DNA of 64,000 nucleotides, taken from Halobaculum sp. CBA1158. GTDB taxonomy: Archaea; Halobacteriota; Halobacteria; Halobacteriales; Haloferacaceae. The notes beneath the pieces were generated by a model that saw nothing but the letters and a program-made list of their open reading frames with translations, was not told where the DNA came from and made no database searches. Of the stretch, positions 1-8,878 are shown piece after piece. A program made the position numbers and the translations under genes. The stretch covers positions 496,001 through 560,000 of the forward strand of contig NZ_CP090371.1 in NCBI RefSeq assembly GCF_021431925.1. The letters are read 5' to 3'. Positions within the stretch are counted from its first letter, which is position 1. Each line of letters starts with the position of its first letter.

Positions 1-330
1 TGGTCGGCCGACGTCGGCTTCCCGTACGAGTCAGAGCGCCTCGGCACGGGCGACGAGAGCGCCGGCGGCGAGTCGGCCGCCTCGCTCGGGCTGGAGTCGC
101 GGACGTTCGACCCCGACCGCGAGGGCTCCGCGCTCGACCGCGTCGTCGCGCTCGCGCCGCCGACGGTCGTCAACGGCGTCGCGTACGTCCTCCCCCGGTG
201 GGTGGGCGCGCTCGAGGCGGTCGCGGTCGTCGTGCTCGTCGGGTCGCTCGCCGGCCTGGCGCGGGTGCAGTACCGTCGGCTGGACGGCTCCGTGTCGCTC
301 CGGTGGCCGGTGGTGTTCGAGCGAAAATGA
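1..330 (+). CDS. C-terminal part of an unrecognised membrane protein
   Basis: The frame is open from the first base and ends at TGA 328-330, giving the last 109 residues of a protein that begins outside the window. One hydrophobic helix (about residues 75-95 of the fragment) is followed by a short basic tail ending in FERK, so the protein is probably anchored in the membrane by its C-terminus. The stop overlaps the next start as ATGA, so the two genes are co-transcribed and may act together, perhaps in glycan or envelope assembly. I do not recognise the family from this fragment. Confidence 0.7.
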   Translation, partial: WSADVGFPYESERLGTGDESAGGESAASLGLESRTFDPDREGSALDRVVALAPPTVVNGVAYVLPRWVGALEAVAVVVLVGSLAGLARVQYRRLDGSVSLRWPVVFERK

Positions 331-1943
331 CGGGACGCGTGCGCGAGGCGATCCCGGTCGAGGAGGCCGACGGGCCGTGGCTCGCGCTCGGGGTCGCAGC
401 CGCCTGCGTCGCCGTCGGCGTCTACCTCGCGACGAACGCCTACCCGGCGTACGGGGCCGGGCTGTACGCCCAGATCGCCGCCGAGATCGCGGCCAACGGC
501 TACCGCCCGCCGGCGACGATCCCCGGATACACCGCCGAGGGCGTTCCCTTCGCGTACCCGCCGTTGCAGTTCTACGTGTTCGCCGTCCTCCTCGACGCCG
601 GCGCGGACCCCGTCGCCGTCGCGCGGCTGCTCCCGAGCGTCGCCGTCGTCGCGGTCGCGGTGCCGGCGTACCTCTTGGGCCGGGATGTCGTCGGGTCGCG
701 TCCGGCGGGCGCGGCGGCCGCGGCGCTGCTCGCGGTGAACCCGCAGGTGCTGGAGTGGCACGTCTCCGCCGGCGGCGTCGTCCGGGCGTTCGCGTTCCTG
801 TACGCGATGTGTTCGGTGTACGCGGGCTACCGGGCGTACACGACGAGCTCGCGACGCGCGGTCGTCGCCTCGGCGGTCGCGTTCGGGCTGACGGCGCTGT
901 CGCACCCGACGTACGCGCTGTTCGTCGTCGTGAGCCACGTCGTCGCGTGGGCGACGCTCGACCGCTCACCGTCGGGATTCCTCCGGGGGCTGGCGGTCGG
1001 CCTCGCCGGGACGGCGATCGCCGCGCCGTGGCTCGCGTGGGCCGCCGCGACGCACGGTCCGGGGGTGTTCGCGGCCGCCGCCGGCACCCACGGGGGCGTC
1101 GGCGGAGGCGGCGCGGCCGCGCTGGCCGGCGAGATCTCGCCGTTCACGCTCGTCCCGCTGGCCGCGGCGGCGTACCTCCTCGCCCGCGGCGACCGGTTCC
1201 TGCCCGCGTGGGTCGTCGCCGCCGAACTCGTGTTCGCCCAGCCGCGGTTCGCGTACACCGTCGGCACGCTCGCGGTCGTCGCCGTCGCCGTCGACCTCGG
1301 CGACCGGGTCGACGACCGCTCGCTGGCGTCGGTTGCGGGGTCGCTCCCGCGGTCGCTCGCGACGGCGACACCGACCCGAGCGGAGTCGATGGGATCGTCG
1401 CGCTCGCGGTCGTCACCGTCGGTTCGCGCGGCGCTGGCGGCGGCGCTCGTCGTCTGCGCGACGGTCGGCGGGGCCGCCGCGCTCGGCTACGAGATGACGC
1501 TCGAGGGCGACCCCTCCTCGCCGGCGTTCGTCGACGGCGACGACCGCGAGGCGATGGCGTGGATCGCCAGCGAGACGCCGCCCGAGGCGACGTTCGTCGC
1601 CGTCGGCGACGCCGCCGAGTGGCTCCCCGCGCTGACCGACCGGACGCTGTTGGTCGGGCCGTGGGGCGTCGAGTGGCGCAGCCCCGACGACTACGAGCGC
1701 CACTTCGACGCCTACGAGGCGCTCTCGACGTGTCACAGCGCCGCCTGCGTCGAGGCGGCCGCGGCCACGGTCGACGCCTCCCCGACCCACGTGTACCTCC
1801 CGAAGCGCCGGTACACCGTCCGCGGCGAGTCGACCGTCACCTTCGGGACGCTCGCCCGGTCGTTCGAGCGCGCCGACGGCTGGACGCGCGCCTACGAGAA
1901 CGACGGCGTCGTCGTCTATCGAGTCGCCGACGACGAGGAGTGA
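327..1943 (+). CDS. Polytopic membrane protein, GT-C (PMT/ArnT-like) glycosyltransferase candidate
   Basis: 538 residues from the ATG that overlaps the previous stop. About ten hydrophobic helices fill residues 15-430, and a soluble domain of about 110 residues forms the C-terminus. The first extracellular loop carries acidic and aromatic residues followed by FAYPPLQFY, a layout like the first loop of lipid-dependent GT-C transferases of the dolichyl-phosphate-mannose type. By family knowledge these move sugars from lipid carriers to protein or lipid on the outer membrane face. An in-frame upstream start at 198 would add 43 Arg-rich residues that look like out-of-frame translation, so I rejected it. 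The enzymatic assignment is inference; membrane topology is certain. Confidence 0.7.
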   Translation: MTGRVREAIPVEEADGPWLALGVAAACVAVGVYLATNAYPAYGAGLYAQIAAEIAANGYRPPATIPGYTAEGVPFAYPPLQFYVFAVLLDAGADPVAVARLLPSVAVVAVAVPAYLLGRDVVGSRPAGAAAAALLAVNPQVLEWHVSAGGVVRAFAFLYAMCSVYAGYRAYTTSSRRAVVASAVAFGLTALSHPTYALFVVVSHVVAWATLDRSPSGFLRGLAVGLAGTAIAAPWLAWAAATHGPGVFAAAAGTHGGVGGGGAAALAGEISPFTLVPLAAAAYLLARGDRFLPAWVVAAELVFAQPRFAYTVGTLAVVAVAVDLGDRVDDRSLASVAGSLPRSLATATPTRAESMGSSRSRSSPSVRAALAAALVVCATVGGAAALGYEMTLEGDPSSPAFVDGDDREAMAWIASETPPEATFVAVGDAAEWLPALTDRTLLVGPWGVEWRSPDDYERHFDAYEALSTCHSAACVEAAAATVDASPTHVYLPKRRYTVRGESTVTFGTLARSFERADGWTRAYENDGVVVYRVADDEE

Positions 1944-1969
1944 CTCGGGCCGGCGTCCGCGACGCGAGG

Positions 1970-3106
1970 TCATACGTAGCCCGCAAGCGGCGCGACCAGC
2001 GCGAGCACCCACGCGGCGGCCCCCGCGCCGGCCACCCGCCGGTCGCCGCGGGCGACGCCGAGCGCGAACAGCCCCAGCGCACAGCACAGCCCGAGGCGGT
2101 GGATCCCGAGTCGCACCGGAATCACCCGCACGCCCACCCCGGCCAGGTCGAGCACGACGCCGGTGCCGAGGCCGCCGGCCGCGACCACGGCGGTCCGCTC
2201 GGGCGGGCGCTCGCGTGCGAGCCACGCGACCAGCGCGGGCGGCCCGGCCGCCAGCAGCGGGTACAGTCCGGCGGCGAATATCCTGGGGTCTATTCCGGGG
2301 ACGGCGGCCTCGACGGCCAGCCCCAGCGACCGGACCGCGAGGATCGTCCCCGCGAGCGCGACGGGGAGCGCGAGGTCGCCGATCGTCCACTGTCGACGCA
2401 GGTCGACGGCGCTGCCGACCCACGCCGCGGCGACGAGCGCCGGCAGCGCGGCGAACTCGATCGTCGTGGTCCAGCCGTCGCCGCCGCCGCGCGTGACGCC
2501 GTGGTACTCGCGGGCGACGCGCTCGACGAACGGTTCGTCGCGGAGGTCGCGCTCGAGGAACCGAGCACCCGGCCGGATCCCGGTGACCGTGTGCCGCATC
2601 CGGAACCAGTCCCAGTACTCCGCGTGCGCCTGGATCGCCGTCCAGTCACCCGAGGGAGCGGGGTACGCCCGGATGTGGATCCGCCGGCCGAGGTACGCGC
2701 CGGTGCTCAGTTGGTAGTCCGCGCGCACCCACGTCCCGCTGGCGTTGCGGTCGGGCGCGACGTAGGTGTAGCGAGCGGCCCCGCGTGCGGGTCGCCACGG
2801 CGAGGAGTCCGCCGCGACGGCCTCGTCGCCCTCGACTTCCGTCCAGTTCCCCTCCGACCGGTCCACGAGCGCGGTGTTGAGCGTCTCCGCGTCCGTCCGG
2901 ACGACGACGTTGATCGCGAGCGTCCGTCCGTCGACCGACAGCGTCTGACTCGTGTACGGCCAGAGGGCGTTGTCGGTCCACTCGGGCGACACGAGGCTCT
3001 CGGCGGCCGGGTCCCGACCGGAGTCGGAGGCCGACGGACCGAGCGTGGCGCTCGCCAGGAGGCCGACGAGCACGACGCCGAGGACGACCGCGACCCGCGT
3101 GCGCAT
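1970..3106 (-). CDS. Haloarchaeal membrane protein of unknown function
   Basis: 378 residues. An N-terminal signal-anchor helix (about 5-23) precedes an extracellular domain of some 190 residues with paired aromatic motifs (WDWFRMRH near 165), then five or six hydrophobic helices to the C-terminus. It converges with the glycosyltransferase-like gene 26 bp away. A TATA-like TATATTTAC on the minus strand lies just upstream of the ATG at 3106, as expected for a leaderless transcript. I do not recognise the family. Its place beside a membrane glycosyltransferase allows a cell-envelope role, which is only inference. Confidence 0.7.
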   Translation of the reverse strand: MRTRVAVVLGVVLVGLLASATLGPSASDSGRDPAAESLVSPEWTDNALWPYTSQTLSVDGRTLAINVVVRTDAETLNTALVDRSEGNWTEVEGDEAVAADSSPWRPARGAARYTYVAPDRNASGTWVRADYQLSTGAYLGRRIHIRAYPAPSGDWTAIQAHAEYWDWFRMRHTVTGIRPGARFLERDLRDEPFVERVAREYHGVTRGGGDGWTTTIEFAALPALVAAAWVGSAVDLRRQWTIGDLALPVALAGTILAVRSLGLAVEAAVPGIDPRIFAAGLYPLLAAGPPALVAWLARERPPERTAVVAAGGLGTGVVLDLAGVGVRVIPVRLGIHRLGLCCALGLFALGVARGDRRVAGAGAAAWVLALVAPLAGYV

Positions 3107-3174
3107 CGATACCCGTGGCTACCGAGTGAGTAAATATACGTGTGTGGGTGGATTCGGTCGTCGCTCCCGGCCGG

Positions 3175-3576
3175 TTACTCGCCGTCGACGACGCCGGTGA
3201 CCATGACGGGACGGCCGCCGTTGAGGATCACCGTCTGCGTCACCGACCCGAACAGCGCCTTGCCGGCGGGCGAGCGCTTGCGCCCCCCGACGACGATGAG
3301 GTCCGAGTCGGCCTCGTCGGCGGTCTCGATGATCGCGTCGGCGGGGTCGCCGCTGGACTCGGTCACGTCGACCTCGATCCCGTCGGCCTCGAGCAGTTCC
3401 TGCGCCTTGCGGACGGACGCCACCTGCGTCGCCGACGCGCCGCTGGGGTTGTCCTGGAAGACGTGAACGATCGTGACCTCGACCCCCTCGCCCTCACCGG
3501 GGAGGTTCGTTATCTCGCCGGCGGCGGCGCGTGCGTGTTCCTCGTCTTCGTCGACGCCGAGTACAACGTGGTACAT
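3175..3576 (-). CDS. Universal stress protein, UspA family
   Basis: 133 residues from the ATG giving MYHVVLGVDED, the usual N-terminal strand of UspA domains; a longer frame to 3627 adds an unlikely 17-residue leader. The C-terminal half holds IVVGGRKRSPAGK followed by LFGSVTQ, matching the G-x2-x-x9-G-S/T nucleotide-binding signature, so an ATP-binding cytoplasmic homodimer is expected. UspA proteins support survival under stress, but the partner here is unknown. The size is typical for a single-domain member. It is a stand-alone gene. Confidence 0.92.
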   Translation of the reverse strand: MYHVVLGVDEDEEHARAAAGEITNLPGEGEGVEVTIVHVFQDNPSGASATQVASVRKAQELLEADGIEVDVTESSGDPADAIIETADEADSDLIVVGGRKRSPAGKALFGSVTQTVILNGGRPVMVTGVVDGE

Positions 3577-3698
3577 ACCTCGCACCACTCCCGCACGGGG
3601 ATTAGTCCTTTCGCCGCCGGCGACCACTCACGCTCCCTGTCGCTCACGGGTCGCGGTCGCGCGAGCGTCCGCCCGACCCGGGCCCGTGCGTGGCCTCC

Positions 3699-4100
3699 CT
3701 ACTCGTCGACCGCGTTCGGGTCGTCGATCCCTCGCGAGATGTACGCCACGAGCGCCAGCGGGATCCCGAGCACGGTCGCGATGGTGACCGCGCCGTAGAC
3801 GGCGAAGCCAAGCGGCGTCGCGGGCAGCGGGATCACCGCGTACAGTTCGGGCGCGCTCAGACCGTCGACGAACGTGGCGACGAGCAGGCCGGCGGCTCCG
3901 CCCACTCCGACCAGCGCGGCGTACAACACGAGCACGATCCGCGGTCCGTCGAGCCGAGCGGACCCCGAGTCGCTCGCCGCGTCGCGGTCGCGGTCGCTGT
4001 CGTCGCCGGCGGCGTCGGTGCGGTCGGTGCCGGCGGCGTCGGTGCGGTCGGTGCCGGCGGCGTCGGCCCCGCGGGATCCGGACTCGGTCGGCGGTGACAC
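3699..4100 (-). CDS. Small membrane protein next to the oxidase cluster
   Basis: 133 residues from GTG 4100 (VSPPTESGS). A disordered N-terminus contains a near-perfect direct repeat of DAAGTDRT (about residues 13-30), followed by two hydrophobic helices with polar ends (about 55-75 and 90-115). A longer frame starting at 4334 is Arg/Pro-rich and is not credible. It resembles the uncharacterised two-helix proteins that accompany haloarchaeal oxidase genes, so a role in oxidase assembly is possible but unproven. Confidence 0.65.
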   Translation of the reverse strand: MSPPTESGSRGADAAGTDRTDAAGTDRTDAAGDDSDRDRDAASDSGSARLDGPRIVLVLYAALVGVGGAAGLLVATFVDGLSAPELYAVIPLPATPLGFAVYGAVTIATVLGIPLALVAYISRGIDDPNAVDE

Positions 4101-4272
4101 GGATAGGGATCGTCGCGGGCGGCGAATAGGGGTTGCGCTCCCTCGGTGAGGACGCGCCGTCGGCGTGCGTGTCGGCGGCGTCGCCGTCGCGGTCGCATCG
4201 ACGCCGTCGGTCGCGGGTCGCCGGTCACCCGCGACGACGGGGCTTTTACTCGCGCGGCCCCGACGGTCGGGC

Positions 4273-4359
4273 ATGACCGACAAGGACCTCCTCGGAATCG
4301 TCCTCGGCGGGATCGCCCTGTTCATGTTCCTCACCGGGATGCTCCTGGTGTTCCAGTAG
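4273..4359 (+). CDS. 28-residue single-helix membrane microprotein
   Basis: ATG 4273 to TAG 4359. The product is almost entirely one hydrophobic helix (residues 5-26) with a charged MTDKD start. A GC-bounded CTTTTAC element 25-30 nt upstream fits a leaderless haloarchaeal promoter, which is the main reason to believe the gene. It lies between the oxidase subunit I gene (convergent) and the two-helix protein (divergent). Such one-helix peptides can be accessory subunits of respiratory complexes; that is inference here. Confidence 0.6.
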   Translation: MTDKDLLGIVLGGIALFMFLTGMLLVFQ

Positions 4360-4545
4360 GCGGCCGCGGTCGACCGCCTCGACTCTCGTCGCCGACGCCG
4401 TCAGCGCCGCCGCTCGCGGCGGTCGTTCGTCGCTCGTGTCCGATCGTCCCCCGAGAACCGCTCCGTGAGGCAGTCGCGAGGCTCCCCGTTCCGCGTCGCC
4501 GTCGAGAATCCGCGCTCGTCGTCGGAATCCGAATCGAGACGCGAC

Positions 4546-6336
4546 TCAGTCGTCGCCGTCGCGTCCGCCGTCGGTCTCGATCTCTTCGCCGCCGTCGGTT
4601 TCGATCTCCTCACCGCCGTCGGTGGCCGCCAGCGAGGTCTCGCGCTTGGCCTCGAACCAGTCCCACTCGGCGGTGTTGAGGTCGTACTCGTCGAGCCGCC
4701 ACGGGTCGCCCGACTGCACGTGCGCGCCCTCCATCCACGAGACGGCGATGTTGTAGATCCAGATGATGCCGCCCACGAGGAGCATGAACGCACCGAGGGA
4801 GGCGACCTGGTGGAGCGTCGCGAACTGCGGGAGGTACGTGGCGTACCGCCGCGGCATGCCGCCGTAGCCCAGCAGCACCATCGCGAAGAACGTGATGTTG
4901 GTGCCGATCATCCACAGCCAGAAGTGCGCCTTCGCGAGGCGGCGCTGGTACCAGCGACCGGTGACCAGCGGGAACCAGTAGTAGATGCCCGCCATCCCGG
5001 CGAAGGTGATCGCGCCCATCACGATGTAGTGGAAGTGGCCGACGACGTAGTAGGTGTCGTGGAGCACGAGGTCGACGGGGATCGACGCCAGGAAGACGCC
5101 GGTGACGCCGCCGATGATGAAGTTGCTCACGAAGCCGATGCAGAACAGCATCGGCGCGGTGAGCCGGAGCTTCCCGTTCCACATCGTCGTGATCCAGTTG
5201 AACGTCTTCACCGCCGACGGAATGGCGATGGCCAACGACACCGCCATGAACGAGGCGCGCAGGCGCGGGTCTATCCCGGTCGAGAACATGTGGTGTGCCC
5301 ACACGCCGAACGAGAGCACGCCGATCGCGAGCGTGGAGTAGACGACGAACTTGAAGCCGAACAGCTTCCGGCCGGAGAACCGCGGGAGCACGTAGCTGAC
5401 GATGCCCATCGGCGGGAGCACGAGGATGTACACCTCTGGGTGGCCGAAGAACCAGAAGAGGTGTTGCCAGAGGATGGCACCGCCGCCCTCGACGGCGAAG
5501 AACGTCGTCGCGAAGTTGCGGTCGAGCAGCAGCATGACCAGCGCCGAGCCCAGCAGCGGGAACGCGAACAGGATGAGCCCCGACTGGGTGAGAATCGTCC
5601 ACGAGAAGATGTCGAGGTTGGCCCAGGTGACCTCCTCGGCGCGCTCGGTGAAGATGGTCGCGATGAAGTTGATCGCCCCCATCGTCGCCGAGACGCCGGT
5701 GAGGTGCAGGCCCAGCAGCATGAGGTCGACGCCGACGTTCATCTGGTTACCGTTGCCGACGCCCGCCGACAGCGGCGTGTACATCGTCCAGGCGGTCTGG
5801 GCCGGGATGACGTCCGGCAGCGGGAAGAAGCCCGCCCAGATGAGCAGCGCGCCCGGCGGGAGCAGCCAGAACGCGATGGCGTTGATCCGCGGGAACGCCA
5901 TGTCGTCGGCACCGATGACGAGCGGGATGAGGTAGTTCGAGAACGCCGCGATGATCGGCGTCCCGAACAGGAACAGCATGGTGATCCCGTGGCTCGTGAG
6001 CAGCGAGTTGTAGAACGTCGCCGACCCCAGCACCGCGGTGTCCGGGGTGAGCAGCTCCGCGCGCATCAGCATCACCATCAGCCCGCCGACGACGAACGCG
6101 ATCGTCGCGTACAGGCCGTACAACAGTCCGATGTCCTTGTGGTCGACCGTCGTGAACCAGCGGATGAGTCCTGCGGGCTTCTCCGCGTGCCCGTAGCCGG
6201 ACTCACCGACTGCGCCGCCGCCGGCTCCGAGGGGCGTGTACGAGCGCCAGTCCTCCACCCGCGAGAGGAACGCCGCCACGCCCAGGAGGAACGCCCCCAT
6301 GAGCACGGTCAGCAGCAGTTGGCCGGTAATCTCCAT
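4546..6336 (-). CDS. coxA: Heme-copper oxidase subunit I (aa3-type terminal oxidase)
   Basis: 596 residues with about 12-14 membrane helices; catalytic subunit reducing O2 to water while pumping protons. Visible ligands: the low-spin heme His116 (TSHG), CuB His299 with cross-linked Tyr303 (HPEVY), CuB His348-His349, and heme ligands His434/His436 (GHFHY). The tyrosine in HPEVY marks type A oxidases. The C-terminal tail (about 570-596) is an acidic duplication of GGEEIETD. The start at 6336 is the first ATG, with an N-terminal helix in place. Subunit II and III genes are not adjacent; small membrane proteins flank it instead. Confidence 0.97.
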   Translation of the reverse strand: MEITGQLLLTVLMGAFLLGVAAFLSRVEDWRSYTPLGAGGGAVGESGYGHAEKPAGLIRWFTTVDHKDIGLLYGLYATIAFVVGGLMVMLMRAELLTPDTAVLGSATFYNSLLTSHGITMLFLFGTPIIAAFSNYLIPLVIGADDMAFPRINAIAFWLLPPGALLIWAGFFPLPDVIPAQTAWTMYTPLSAGVGNGNQMNVGVDLMLLGLHLTGVSATMGAINFIATIFTERAEEVTWANLDIFSWTILTQSGLILFAFPLLGSALVMLLLDRNFATTFFAVEGGGAILWQHLFWFFGHPEVYILVLPPMGIVSYVLPRFSGRKLFGFKFVVYSTLAIGVLSFGVWAHHMFSTGIDPRLRASFMAVSLAIAIPSAVKTFNWITTMWNGKLRLTAPMLFCIGFVSNFIIGGVTGVFLASIPVDLVLHDTYYVVGHFHYIVMGAITFAGMAGIYYWFPLVTGRWYQRRLAKAHFWLWMIGTNITFFAMVLLGYGGMPRRYATYLPQFATLHQVASLGAFMLLVGGIIWIYNIAVSWMEGAHVQSGDPWRLDEYDLNTAEWDWFEAKRETSLAATDGGEEIETDGGEEIETDGGRDGDD

Positions 6337-6443
6337 ACAAACGCCTCAGCGTCGGATCCACAAGAAAGATTCGGGTCGCCACAGCCGGACGACGCCGGGT
6401 CCCCGACGACAAGCGTGCGACCGCGACGCGGCCGCGACCGCTC

Positions 6444-6845
6444 TCACTCCTCGTCAGCGTCGCCCGCGTCCGTCTCCGCGTCGTCGTCCGCCTCGTCGCC
6501 CGCGTCCGTCTCGTCGTCGCCGGCGACATCGCCGTTCTCCTCGGCCTCGATGGCGGCCTCGGCCTCGTGTTTCGTCTGCGCGTCCTCCATCGTCGCCTGC
6601 CCCTGGAAGAACACCGACGCGCGCTTCTCGTCGCCGGCGATCGCCTTCCCGGAGACGTACGTCAGGATGGCGAGCGCGACGAACGGGAACGCGAGCAGTC
6701 CCATCTGGAGCACGCGGCCGTAGAAGTCCAGTCCGCCGAACGGGTCCACGAGGACGAACACCGCGACGAAAAACAGGATGATGCCCAGCGGGATCGCGTT
6801 GACCGTCAGATCCAGCAGGGTGTCCCTGTCGAAGATCTCTGCCAT
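6444..6845 (-). CDS. Two-helix membrane protein (DUF6684-like) near coxA
   Basis: 133 residues. Helices at about 13-33 and 46-64 are separated by the loop DPFGGLDFYGR; the C-terminal 55 residues are strongly acidic (DAGDEADDDAE) and probably disordered in the cytoplasm. The arrangement and position upstream of coxA recall a haloarchaeal family I know as DUF6684, recalled and not searched. A TATA-like GGTATTAGG precedes the ATG. Likely an oxidase-associated membrane protein. Confidence 0.75.
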   Translation of the reverse strand: MAEIFDRDTLLDLTVNAIPLGIILFFVAVFVLVDPFGGLDFYGRVLQMGLLAFPFVALAILTYVSGKAIAGDEKRASVFFQGQATMEDAQTKHEAEAAIEAEENGDVAGDDETDAGDEADDDAETDAGDADEE

Positions 6846-6931
6846 AGTCGCCAGTTACACACCGAAACCTAATACCTTGTCCATTCGGTCGATTCCGTCC
6901 GGGACGACTGGTGCAACGTGGTTGTCGTCGG

Positions 6932-7309
6932 TCACAACGCCGCGTCGGCGTCGCGAGCGAACAGGTCGCCTCCGAGCCCCGCGACGAACATGAGCACGCC
7001 CGCGCCGATCATCGAGTAGGCGCGCACCCCAAGATCGGCACCGACGGCGGGATCGACGTACAGCAGACCGCCGCCTCCGAGGGCGACAAGCACCGACAGC
7101 GCCGCCAGCGCCCGCCACGCCGAGGACGCGTACTCGGCCTCGCGGAGCATGCCCGAGATGGAGCCACAAAACAGGAACAGCCCGCCGACCGCCAGCGGCA
7201 CCAGCCCGAAGAGGATCCCGATCTCGGCGATGGGCAGACCGAGCGCGACGAACAGCGGCCACGGGCTCGCCCTCCGGTACTCCTCGCTCAACCCGGGGTT
7301 CTCGTTCAT
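6932..7309 (-). CDS. Four-helix membrane protein of the oxidase neighbourhood
   Basis: 125 residues from ATG 7309 (MNENPGLSEEYRRASPWP). Four hydrophobic helices are predicted (about 20-38, 42-58, 64-85, 95-115). The longer frame to 7459 adds an Arg-rich leader lacking the amphipathic start. It is transcribed in the same direction as the coxA group but has its own upstream gap. It is probably an oxidase-linked membrane protein seen in other haloarchaea; function unknown. Confidence 0.7.
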   Translation of the reverse strand: MNENPGLSEEYRRASPWPLFVALGLPIAEIGILFGLVPLAVGGLFLFCGSISGMLREAEYASSAWRALAALSVLVALGGGGLLYVDPAVGADLGVRAYSMIGAGVLMFVAGLGGDLFARDADAAL

Positions 7310-7380
7310 ACTCCACACGAAGGGGCTGTGCGCCCAAAGTCTGTCGGTCGCAACCTCGGTCGGTCGCGATCTCGGTACTC

Positions 7381-7581
7381 CTACGGCATGTTGACGCCGT
7401 GGCGGGCGAGGAACGCCGACAGCCGCTTGATCTCGACGGGACTCCCGATGATCCGGCACCCGTCCTCCGTGTCGACCACGCTGACGGTGAACTCCGACTC
7501 GACGGTCGACCGGATCCCGTCCAGTTCGCCCGACTGGAGCACGATCTGCGTGCTGTCACGGAAGCTGGAGGGATCGGACAT
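7381..7581 (-). CDS. Small protein resembling the VNG_1110C family
   Basis: 66 residues from ATG 7581 (MSDPSSFRDSTQIVLQ). Predicted beta-alpha-beta fold with the conserved-looking phrase RIIGSPVEIKRLSAFLARHGV at the C-terminus. I recall a haloarchaeal family of this length and ending (VNG_1110C), function unknown. It is divergent from the GTPase gene, with 186 bp between them. Confidence 0.7.
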   Translation of the reverse strand: MSDPSSFRDSTQIVLQSGELDGIRSTVESEFTVSVVDTEDGCRIIGSPVEIKRLSAFLARHGVNMP

Positions 7582-7767
7582 GCCGTCCGTACATGCGACT
7601 GTTCGAGCGTGAGGTATAGTGCTACCGAAGTCGCGTGTTCGGCCGACGGCGTCGCCGTCGGCGGTTCCGACCGGACCGACCGCGGGCACGGCCACCCGTG
7701 GCGGTCGCGAACGCGATCGACCCGCGAAGGGAAGCGTTTAGGCGCGCGGCCGGCCGACCGTCTAGCG

Positions 7768-8877
7768 ATGGGACTGGAGGACGAGATCGAGGAACTCCGC
7801 GAGGAGATCGCCGAAACCCCGTACAACAAGTCCACGGAGGCGCACATCGGTCGTCTGAAGTCCAAGCTCGCACAGAAGAAGGAGAAGCTGGAGAACCAGT
7901 CCTCCTCGGGCGGCGGTCACGGGTACGCCGTCGAGAAGACCGGCGACGCGACGGTCGCGCTCGTCGGCTTCCCCTCGGTCGGCAAGTCCACGCTGATCAA
8001 CGCGCTCACCAACGCCGACAGCGAGGTCGGCGAGTACGAGTTCACCACGCTGAACGTCAACCCGGGAATGCTGAAGTACCGCGGCGCGAACATCCAGATC
8101 CTCGACGTTCCGGGACTGATCGAGGGGGCCGCCGGCGGCCGCGGCGGCGGCAAGGAGGTGCTGTCGGTCGTGCGCACCGCCGACCTCGTGGTGTTCATGC
8201 TCTCGGTGTTCGAGATCGACCAGTACGAGCGTCTCAGCCACGAGCTGTACGAGAACAAGGTCCGACTCGACACCGAGCCGCCGAACATCTCCGTCCGGAA
8301 GACGCACAAGGACGGCATTCAGGTGACGATGCGCGACGACGTGTCGCTCGACGAGCAGACGGTGAAAGACGTCCTTCGGGCCCACGGATTCGTCAACGCC
8401 GACGTGACGATCCCCCACGACCTCACGATCGACGAGCTCATCGACGGCGTGATGGACAACCGCGAGTACCTCCCGTCCATCGTCGCGGTGAACAAGGCGG
8501 ACCTCATCGACGAGGACTACCTGCCCACGGTCGAGGCGGACCTCCGAGAACACGGGATCGACCCCGACGACGCGATCTTCATCTCCGCCGAGGAGGAGAA
8601 GGGACTCGACGTGTTGAGAGAGCGCATCTTCGACGCGCTCGGGCTCATCCGGATCTACATGGACAAGCCGGGCCGCGGCGTCGACCGCGAGGAGCCGCTC
8701 GTGCTCCGCGAGGGCGACACCGTCGGCGACGCCTGCGAGAAGCTCGGAGGAAGCTTCGACGAACGGTTCAAGTTCGCGCGCGTCTCCGGCCCCTCCGCGA
8801 AACACGACGACCAGCAGGTCGGCCAGAGCCACGAACTCGCCGACGAGGACGTGCTCCGGATCGTCGCCCGCAAGTAG
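7768..8877 (+). CDS. DRG-type (Obg/DRG family) GTP-binding protein with TGS domain
   Basis: 369 residues from ATG 7768. A lysine-rich helical N-terminus (1-45) precedes the G domain: G1 GFPSVGKS at 67-74, G3 DVPGLIEGAAGG near 116, G4 NKAD near 240, G5 ISAEEEKG. The last 75 residues are a TGS domain ending EDVLRIV. Archaeal DRG proteins associate with translating ribosomes. An AAGCGTTTAG element about 30 nt upstream supports leaderless transcription and rules out the longer frame to 7399. It is followed after one base by a membrane-protein gene. Confidence 0.93.
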   Translation: MGLEDEIEELREEIAETPYNKSTEAHIGRLKSKLAQKKEKLENQSSSGGGHGYAVEKTGDATVALVGFPSVGKSTLINALTNADSEVGEYEFTTLNVNPGMLKYRGANIQILDVPGLIEGAAGGRGGGKEVLSVVRTADLVVFMLSVFEIDQYERLSHELYENKVRLDTEPPNISVRKTHKDGIQVTMRDDVSLDEQTVKDVLRAHGFVNADVTIPHDLTIDELIDGVMDNREYLPSIVAVNKADLIDEDYLPTVEADLREHGIDPDDAIFISAEEEKGLDVLRERIFDALGLIRIYMDKPGRGVDREEPLVLREGDTVGDACEKLGGSFDERFKFARVSGPSAKHDDQQVGQSHELADEDVLRIVARK

Positions 8878-8878
8878 C

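Noticed and set aside
198-326. Longer start for the membrane glycosyltransferase-like gene
   Set aside because: The added residues are Arg/Gly-rich, overlap the real end of the upstream gene in another frame and hide the ATGA coupling.
377-3133. 918-codon plus-strand frame across three genes
   Set aside because: Arg/Pro/Gly-rich composition typical of out-of-frame translation in high-GC DNA; it overlaps two well-supported membrane proteins.
4465-6723. 752-codon frame opposite coxA
   Set aside because: Antisense shadow of the oxidase gene; composition rich in Arg, Glu and His with no domain.
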